14,834 bases of DNA from Coriobacteriaceae bacterium (GTDB taxonomy: Bacteria > Actinomycetota > Coriobacteriia > Coriobacteriales > Eggerthellaceae): NCBI GenBank assembly GCA_015062635.1, contig SUUF01000008.1, forward strand, positions 1,517 to 16,350. Reading direction: 5' to 3'. Positions 6,217 to 13,800 of this stretch are shown here, piece after piece. Below the pieces are notes generated by a model. It saw only the letters and a program-made list of their open reading frames with translations, made no database searches and had not been told where the DNA came from. The first letter of the stretch is position 1; each line of letters opens with the position of its first letter. Made by a program: the position numbers and the translations under genes.

Positions 6217-7665
6217 GTGGCGGGTGCGGCGAAACCATACGCGGGCGAACGCCCCCTATCGGTAAACGTCGGCTTTACGCTTGCGCTCATCTTCGCGTGC
6301 TTCACGCTCGCCTCGACGAGCTATCTGGCGTGGCTCTACCGCATCATCGAGCTCGCGCCGACCGCACCCTCCGACGTCATAACGATGGTGGGCGGCTATT
6401 CGTTCCAGGCAGTCGGCATCGCCGCCGCCTGCGCCCTCATGCGCGCACGGCCCGATTTCGCCGGGCAGATCCCCTTCATCACCGCCATCGCCATCCATTT
6501 CGCATGCGCCGCCGCCACGATTCTCGCAAGCACGCCGGAAGCCCTGGTGGCCCTCGGGTTCGCCATGAACTTCCTGTACGGCATCGTCTGCGCGTTCTAC
6601 CTGCACCGGCTCGCGCGTTGGGTACCCCGCAACCGGCGCGGCATCGCCCTCGGCGCGGGCTATGCCTGCTCCATCGTCACGACGTGGGCCATGACGGCTC
6701 TGCAAAACGGCACTCCCCTTGCGCCGACGGACTCCATCATCGCCTGCGCCGTGCTCTCGCTCGTCGCCATCGGCATCGCGGCATACCCCCACAGCGCTCT
6801 GCAGCCGGGCGCGATGCCCACCGGCACCGCCGCCAGCGCGAACGGGATCATCGCCCCGCCAAGCGATGGCAACGCCGGCGGAACCGCGCATTCCGCCGCC
6901 AGCATCCTCTCGATAGCATGCTTCACCGTCTTGCTGCTCAGCCTGGTGAAGAACGTGGGATTCGGGTTCCCCTCGGCCGACCTGCTGGAAGGCGTGAGCC
7001 TCGAATCGTCGCGGCTGTTCTATGCCGCCGGCCTCATCATCGCCGGCATCATCGCCGACACGAAACGCAAGTATGCGGCGCTCTGCTGCATCGCCGCGCT
7101 CGTGTTCCCCTTCGCCTGCCTCGCGCTTTCGAACGAACCCGTCTCGGGAAGCATCCTCTGGGCGGCGGATTACCTGTTCTACGGCTTCTTCACGGTGTAT
7201 CGAATCGTGCTGTTCTGCGACTTGGCCGAATCATCGCAGCGCGAGCATCTCGCCGGGTTCGGCCAGCTGTTCGGGCGCATCGGCGATGCTGCGGGCACGG
7301 CCATCTGCTTCTCACTCGCCGACAGCACCATCGCGCTCGTCGCGGTGGCGGCTGTCTTGTTCGCCGCCACGGTGTTCGCGTTCTACCAGCTGTTCGTGCG
7401 GCTCTACCCCACCCACACCACCATCCACAAGACGCCGGAAGAGCGACTTGCGATGTTTGCCGCACGGTACGATCTTTCCATTCGCGAACGCGATGTGCTA
7501 CGGCTCGTCGTCGACGGCCGCACGAATGCCGAAGCGGCCAGTGAGCTTTTCATCGTCGAGAGCACCGTGAAATACCACGTGCACAACCTGTTGAAGAAAA
7601 CCGACTGCACGAGCCGCCGCGAGCTCATCGCCAAGTACCATCGGGAAGCCGACGACGCGCGGTAA
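6217..7665 (+). CDS. Membrane-bound LuxR-family transcriptional regulator (regulator 2)
   Basis: Protein of 482 residues with the same plan as the regulator at 3515: a multi-helix membrane domain (about residues 10-405) and a C-terminal LuxR/GerE HTH (about 419-475; SIRERDVLRLV, TNAEAASELFIVESTVKYHV, SRREL). The middle hydrophilic loop is shorter and poor in Lys, which explains most of the 21-residue size difference. The two proteins align along their whole length, by eye about two thirds identical or more. The start is GTG at 6217, with only TTAGGG 4 bases before it and an in-frame stop just upstream; the next in-frame ATG is inside the membrane domain. Translation is probably coupled to the lipoprotein gene. 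The giant surface protein gene starts 144 bases downstream and is its likely target (inferred). Confidence 0.93.
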   Translation: MAGAAKPYAGERPLSVNVGFTLALIFACFTLASTSYLAWLYRIIELAPTAPSDVITMVGGYSFQAVGIAAACALMRARPDFAGQIPFITAIAIHFACAAATILASTPEALVALGFAMNFLYGIVCAFYLHRLARWVPRNRRGIALGAGYACSIVTTWAMTALQNGTPLAPTDSIIACAVLSLVAIGIAAYPHSALQPGAMPTGTAASANGIIAPPSDGNAGGTAHSAASILSIACFTVLLLSLVKNVGFGFPSADLLEGVSLESSRLFYAAGLIIAGIIADTKRKYAALCCIAALVFPFACLALSNEPVSGSILWAADYLFYGFFTVYRIVLFCDLAESSQREHLAGFGQLFGRIGDAAGTAICFSLADSTIALVAVAAVLFAATVFAFYQLFVRLYPTHTTIHKTPEERLAMFAARYDLSIRERDVLRLVVDGRTNAEAASELFIVESTVKYHVHNLLKKTDCTSRRELIAKYHREADDAR

Positions 7666-7809
7666 AACCGTACAATGCATATGCCCAGGTGAATGGGCGC
7701 TTATACTTTTCCCCACCTTGCCGCTGGCGACACCCGGTGCTCTACTAACATTGTCGAACTACGCCCATCGGCCAAAAGGCAACGCCATCGTCGGAAAGGG
7801 TGGTGCACC
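7666..7809 (+). promoter_or_regulatory. Intergenic region before the giant surface-protein gene
   Basis: A small hairpin GCCCA-N6-TGGGC (7683-7698) followed by CTTATACTTTT could terminate the regulator 2 operon. The same T-rich stretch contains TATACT (7702-7707), a fair -10 box without a convincing -35. The hairpin contains the inverted copy of TCACCTGGG (7684-7692). AAAGGG at 7795-7800 is the SD, 9 bases before the ATG at 7810. A 10-base palindrome TGGTGCACCA (7801-7810) lies across the start. Confidence 0.45.
7684..7692 (-). promoter_or_regulatory. Recurring intergenic motif TCACCTGGG, copy 3 (inverted, partial)
   Basis: CCCAGGTGA on the plus strand is the reverse complement of the first nine bases of the motif at 3437 and 5113. 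With the preceding T it shares ten bases with copy 1. It is 118 bases upstream of the giant surface-protein gene and forms part of a small hairpin. Confidence 0.25.
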
Positions 7810-10800
7810 ATGAGTCGCGGTATCAGCAAAGCAATCTCGGTTGTAACGTCGTTGGCCCTTGCATTCTGCATGGTGCCTGCAGCAGCATTCGCGGAAGGGG
7901 CAAACGAGCTCGCGGGTGAACCCATCGGGGAATCCATCGCCACGCTCGAAACGCCCGAAGTAGCTGCTGCGGAAAACGAGCAGGCGGATGACGCCGAACC
8001 CGCCGCGGAAAACCCCGCTGAAACGCCGGAGGCCGCCGCCTCCGAAGCGGGGACGGATGCAACGCCCGATTCCGCCGAGGCGACCGATGCGGCAATAACC
8101 GCCGCTCCGGCAAATACGCCTGGCCCCGAAGCAGACGCCGATGACGGGCCCGCGCTGACGACGCAGGAAAACGTGCCCGAAGGCGACATCGCGAAACAGG
8201 TGGGCACTTCATACCCCTACGAAGACACCGAGAACGGCTACTTCTACCAGTACACAGTACTCACTATCGACACCAACACAAACACCGGAACAGCCGAGCT
8301 CTGGGACATCCAATACCTTGATGATTCATACGATGGCCACTCGGAAACCCTGCCCGAAGGGGTGGAAGAAGCTTCCGTCGATTTCGTGTACCCCTCGGAA
8401 ATCGAGGGCTTCACCATCACCAAGCTCCAGCTGACCTCGCTGCCTTCGTTCCGCAGCGTGCAGGTTCCCGCCTCGGTCACCACGCTCACGGGAAGCAACT
8501 CGCACCTCGGCGATACCGTGGAAACGGTGACCTTCGACGCCAACAGCCAGGTAACCGAAATCCCCGATCGGTATTTCATGCGCGGCGGCATAAATGAATG
8601 TATCCCGGAAGTCGTCCTTCCCGACTCCATTGAACGCATCGGCAAACAGGCATTCGCCCACAATATGTTCGAAAGCTTTACGCTCCCCGCTAACTTGAAG
8701 ACCATCGACGAGAAGGCATTCGAATACTGCCTAAGCCTGCGCACGGTAACTTGGAACGATGCGCTCGAGACGATCGGCGATTATGCCTTCCGCAACACGA
8801 TGCTCGAAGAGCTCAACTTCCCCGCAAGCCTACAGACCATCGGCGATTACGCGTTCTATAAAAACTACAACGACTCCTGGGACGAGAATACTCAGGGATA
8901 CGGCGAAGCCATCCAGTTCAGCGAGGTAGTCATATCCGATAACGTGACCTCAATCGGCGCCTACGCTTTCACCGGAACCACCCCGTACGTAGACGGGAAA
9001 CCGCAGCCGACCCCCATCGAGAGCGTCGTGCTGGGGTCCAGCGTCGAGCGCATCGGGACCTCTGCGTTCCAATATGCAGGCATCACCACCCTCGAGCTCC
9101 CCGCTTCGCTCACAAGCCTCAGCGATGAGGATAACGCCTATGCCGGCGCTTTCGGCGACTGCGTGAACTTGAAGGCCGTTACCTGGAGCGATGCCGAGCA
9201 GGCGCAAATCGAAACCCTTACCGGGTTCGGAGGCTGCACTTCGCTCGAATCTATCGACATTCCCATCAACGTGAAGACTATCGGGGACGGCGCGTTCATG
9301 AATTGCTCGGCCCTGAAGTCCATCCTCCTCCCGCCGAGCGTCCAGACCATCGGCAAGCAGGCTTTCCAGCAAACGGGGCTCACCCGCATCAACATTCCCG
9401 GCAGTGTGGAGGACATCGGCGAGCTTGCGTTCTACAAATGCGAGGCACTCGCAAAAGCCACGCTGAACGAAGGCTTGCAAACCATTGGCGAAAATGCTTT
9501 CAAACTCTGCGGAGAGCTCACATCCATTACGATTCCTTCCTCGGTTGAACGTATCGGCTGGGGCGCCTTCATAGGGTGCGATTACGGGATTAGCCAAACC
9601 GGCAGAGGTTACTTCACGCCTTACGAAGGTGGATTGGAATCGCTCAGCATCAAGGGTGGCAACACGCCGCTCACCATCGAGGGCGACGCCTTCGCGGGCT
9701 GCCAGGGGCTCTACGGTAAAACCATCGTCCTGCCTGCTCGCGTGAACGAACTTGCCGGCTCGGCGTTCCTGGGGATAGACCGTGCAACGTTCAAGATCTA
9801 TAACCCGAACATCAAGCTGATTTCCGGCGGAACCAGCCTCTATCTCGAAAACGAAGTCCCTGCGGAAGATATCGCGGGCTTCAGCGAAGAGGATGTCGTC
9901 GGGCCCTACGAGGACACGGGGCTTTACACGCTCAGCATTCCTGATCCTTGGATGCAACATAGTAGCTATGGCTACTCTAACATGGTGAGCAACATTCAAT
10001 CCCATTTCGAGACCAACATAAACCAGTCGATCGTGTACTACCCCGATGAGCTGTCGGCCACAACTTCCCCGACTTTTGCCACCTACTTGAAATACGCGGC
10101 ATCCGATGGGCTGCAATCATATCGCCCCACCTTCCAGACCTTCAGCGGCGGTGAGTACGTCGAGCCTGAAGACCCCGAAGAAATCGTCGAGGTGGAGGCA
10201 GCCGGACGCTTGCTGGTTACCACCACAGGCGACGCCGGATCCAATGCGCGCGTCTGCGTGTTCGATGCCAGCGACAACCTCGTCACGAGCGTACAGGCCG
10301 TAAACGGCTACGCGGTAATCGAGAAGCTCGGCGCGGGCAACTATACCGTGGCCGCTTTCGCGAAATCCGCGGGTTTCACCAGCGTGGCCAACCTGAACGC
10401 ATTTGCTACCCTGGGTCTGGGGAACAGCGACTTCGCCCAGGCGGCAGCCGAGATTGCCGCCGACGCGGACACAGCCATAGAATTGTCGGTGCCCAAGGTG
10501 AACCAGGCATCCGAAATCGAGCCGCTGAAGAGCGGAAGCGTGGCCATTGCGAAGAGCACCGTGTACCCGAACATCGAATTCTTCGCCACCATCAACTACC
10601 GGATGGACAGCCCGACGTTCGAAGCTGAGAGGATAACCATCTCGTTGCCGAAGAACGTCACGGTGACGTCGGTAGCCTCGGCCACGAAGAATTACGGCAC
10701 GAGCGGCTACAACGCATCTACGCATACGCTTACGATCACGCCCGCTGGCGCCGACAAGGAATCCGGGCGCATTTGGGTGGGCATGAAGGCCGCAAGCGCA

Positions 10801-13800
10801 GGAGCGCTCAGCGTGGGCGTCTCGGTGTACTCGAGCGGCACCACGAAGGTCGTGGGCAACGCCTCCACGACCTGCGAGGCCATCACGCTCGACCTGCCCG
10901 AGGGCGAAGTGCAGGACAGGATCTTCGAGGTGGGCATCCATTCAGCGCCGAGCACTCAGGTGACCCTGCGCTCCGCGGGAACCGAGCAGACCATTACCAC
11001 CAACAAGAATGGCTTCTACCGTGCCACCATCGACCTTACCGAGGTGGAAACGACCCTCCCCTACACGATGGTGGTGGCCTCGGCGGCGCCGAATGATATC
11101 GCCGCGACGGCATCGGGCATGGTGAACATCGCCGCCCAAACGTCCGATCCGTACACCCTGAAGGAATTCTCCTTCGTGCACGCGGGCAAGCAGTATTACC
11201 TGGTACGTCACGGCAAGGTGGATCACAGCTACTACACGTACATTGCAAACGGCGTGGAGGCGAACAAGCACTGGACCTTCAGCGCTGTATACGCCAGTCA
11301 GGCGCCGTTGTACATCGGCAACGAGCTCACAACGGTCATCCAGACCGCCTCCTGCGAGCTGCAGGTGCAGATGCTCGATGGCAGCTCACGCTTCGAGACG
11401 ATGCCCATCATCCGCTCCGTGAAGCAAGATGATGGCACCTACCTGAACTATTTCGGGTGCTCGTTGTACCTGGAGCAGGCGGGCGACCACGTGTTCCCCA
11501 CCTCGCTCGTACCCTGTGCCTTCGACGTTACGCTCGATACGCCTTACGAGGTGCCCGAGCAGACCGAAGCAGATATGCAGATATTCCGCGACCAGACCTA
11601 TCGGCCGCTTGAGAATTGGAAATCAGACATGGGCCGCAAGTCGAAGTTAATTCGCGAGGCCCAGGGCTACGAAGATGTGAACGTCAACTTCGACGATCTG
11701 TTTTTCGTGTTTACCTATTACGAGACGGTTTACTCCGAGATGAGGGAGGAAGTACGGGACAACCCGAATATCACGCAAGAGCAGTTCGAGCAACTCGATC
11801 AATACCTAACCGAGTTCAGCGAGCTCGCAAACGAGGCGGCGGCGGTGCTCGACGCCATCATGGGGTTCAGCGTGCCCGCTTCTGAATGCACCGATACCGC
11901 AGACTGGGTCGGGAAAAACTTCGAGTACGAATCGGATGCGGACTTCAGCGCCGAATTCCTGAAGGAGCACGGGTACAACATAACCACCGACACGCAGGCA
12001 GCCGGGTCGCCCGGCAGCACGGGCGGCGCATCGGAAGGCGGGTCGCCCGGCAACACGGGCGGCACACCGGTGGGCGGGCTGAAATCCGGCAAGCTTGCCG
12101 AACCCGAGCAGGTGGCGACCAAGTCGAACAAGGGGCCGGATGGCCAAGTGCAAAGCATCTCGTACCAAGATTCCAACGGCAACAAGGCCACGATTCCCAT
12201 CGAGAAGATGCGCGACTTCGGCGTGGACAAAGCCGAAACCGCGCCGGACGTCGATTTCGACTGGCTTACCCCGGGCGACGGGCTTGCGCTGGGATCCGGA
12301 ACCACTCCCATAGATGAGGCCATCGCTTTCCTTGATGACATCGACGACGCGTGCGGGACGAATTTCGGGAGCTATGGTAGCGGCGTCAAAGACAGCATGA
12401 ACGTCCTGTCCTACGCCTATAACCAAACCGACCGCATCAACCAGAGCGAAGAGCTGGCGAATTTCTACAATGACGCCGCCGAAGCACGGGGTAACGTGGA
12501 GAACCTCGAGATTCACCTGAACTACCACCGCATGCACGGCGACACCACCTCGAAGTGCTACAAGGCGCTGAAGAACGAGCGCGACTGGGCCATCATCGTG
12601 GCCGACGGCAAGCTCACCGATCGCGACTGGCACATCGTGGAGTTCATCCGTGCCGAAGAGGTCGATTTCGCCAATTCCATTTTCGGGCCGATGACCGACG
12701 GCGCGAGCACCATCCCCATGTACGCCGTGGACAAGATCACCGGCAAGGCCGTGAATAACGAGATGAATGCAAACCGTCGCGTGCTGAACCCGGCCCTGCA
12801 AAAGCTCAACGCCGCCCACCTGCAGCGCTTGAAGGACTGCGGTGAGGAAGAGGGCCATCCGAAATTCCCGAAGAACGTGATTCTTGACCCGTCTGGCACC
12901 GTGTACGAGGCCTTCCCCGCCAATACCGTCGAAGGCGTGACGGCCACCATCTACGAAGTAACCGAAGGCTCGATTGGCGACCCCTGGGAGGCCGAGGCCT
13001 ACGACCAGGAGAACCCACAGGTCACCAGCACGAGCGGATTCTTCGGCTGGGATGTGCCAAGCGGAGAGTGGAAGGTGGCCTTCGCGAAGGACGGCTATGA
13101 GGACACCGCCACCGACGCCCTTCAGGTGCCGCCGCCGCGTATCGGGTTGCAGATTCCCCTTACCACGAAGGCCGACCCGGCAATTACCAACACGAGCGCC
13201 GACACCAAGAGCATCGAGGTCTCGTTCAACCAGTACATGGATGCGTCAACGATATACGGCGCAACGGTGGATGGCCAGGCAGTCGACCCGTCAACCATCG
13301 AGTGGGCCGAGGAAACCGACGGCAGCGGAGCACTTGAGCAAGGTTTCTCGCAGATGCTGCGCATCCCCGCTCCCACCGGCGCTAAGGACGGCGATAGCCT
13401 ACAGGTGCAGCTTGATGGCGCAAAGAGCTACACGGGCAAGGAGCTGGGACAAAAGAGTTTCAACGTAACCGTAGCACCACGGCCCACAACCATCGAGTTC
13501 AACTTCGATGAAACCATCAGCCTGCAAGCGGGCACCGAGCGGCCGACCACCGTGCGGGTGTACGACGGCGCCGGCAACCCGATGGAGGGCCTGAAGCTGA
13601 ACGCGTCAATCGACAACGAGCTGCTTGCGACCGTCGACGCCACCGGCGCGACCACCGATGCCGACGGCGCAGCCAAGCTGCAGCTTTCCGCCCTGCTCCC
13701 GGGCATGAGCATGCTGACGGTTTCCGTTGAAGGAACAAGCCTGACGCGCAGCATCAAGCTGCTCACCACGGCCGATGCCAACACGGTTGCGCGCCCCACC

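Noticed and set aside
6297..7544. Plus-strand open frame of 415 codons inside regulator 2
   Set aside because: It is a His/Arg-rich shadow in another frame. The frame at 6217 encodes a convincing membrane domain and LuxR HTH.
3515..7665. Quorum-sensing (autoinducer-type) LuxR function
   Set aside because: The regulators share only the HTH with classical LuxR. Their N-terminal part is a multi-helix membrane domain, with no acyl-homoserine-lactone-binding domain and no LuxI-like gene in the window.
8950..10116. Minus-strand open frame of 388 codons
   Set aside because: It lies opposite the LRR array of the giant protein, has an atypical composition and no signal or domain, and arises from codon bias on the coding strand.
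11806..12858. Minus-strand open frame of 350 codons
   Set aside because: It is antisense to the continuous giant frame, with no recognisable domain and no matching operon context.
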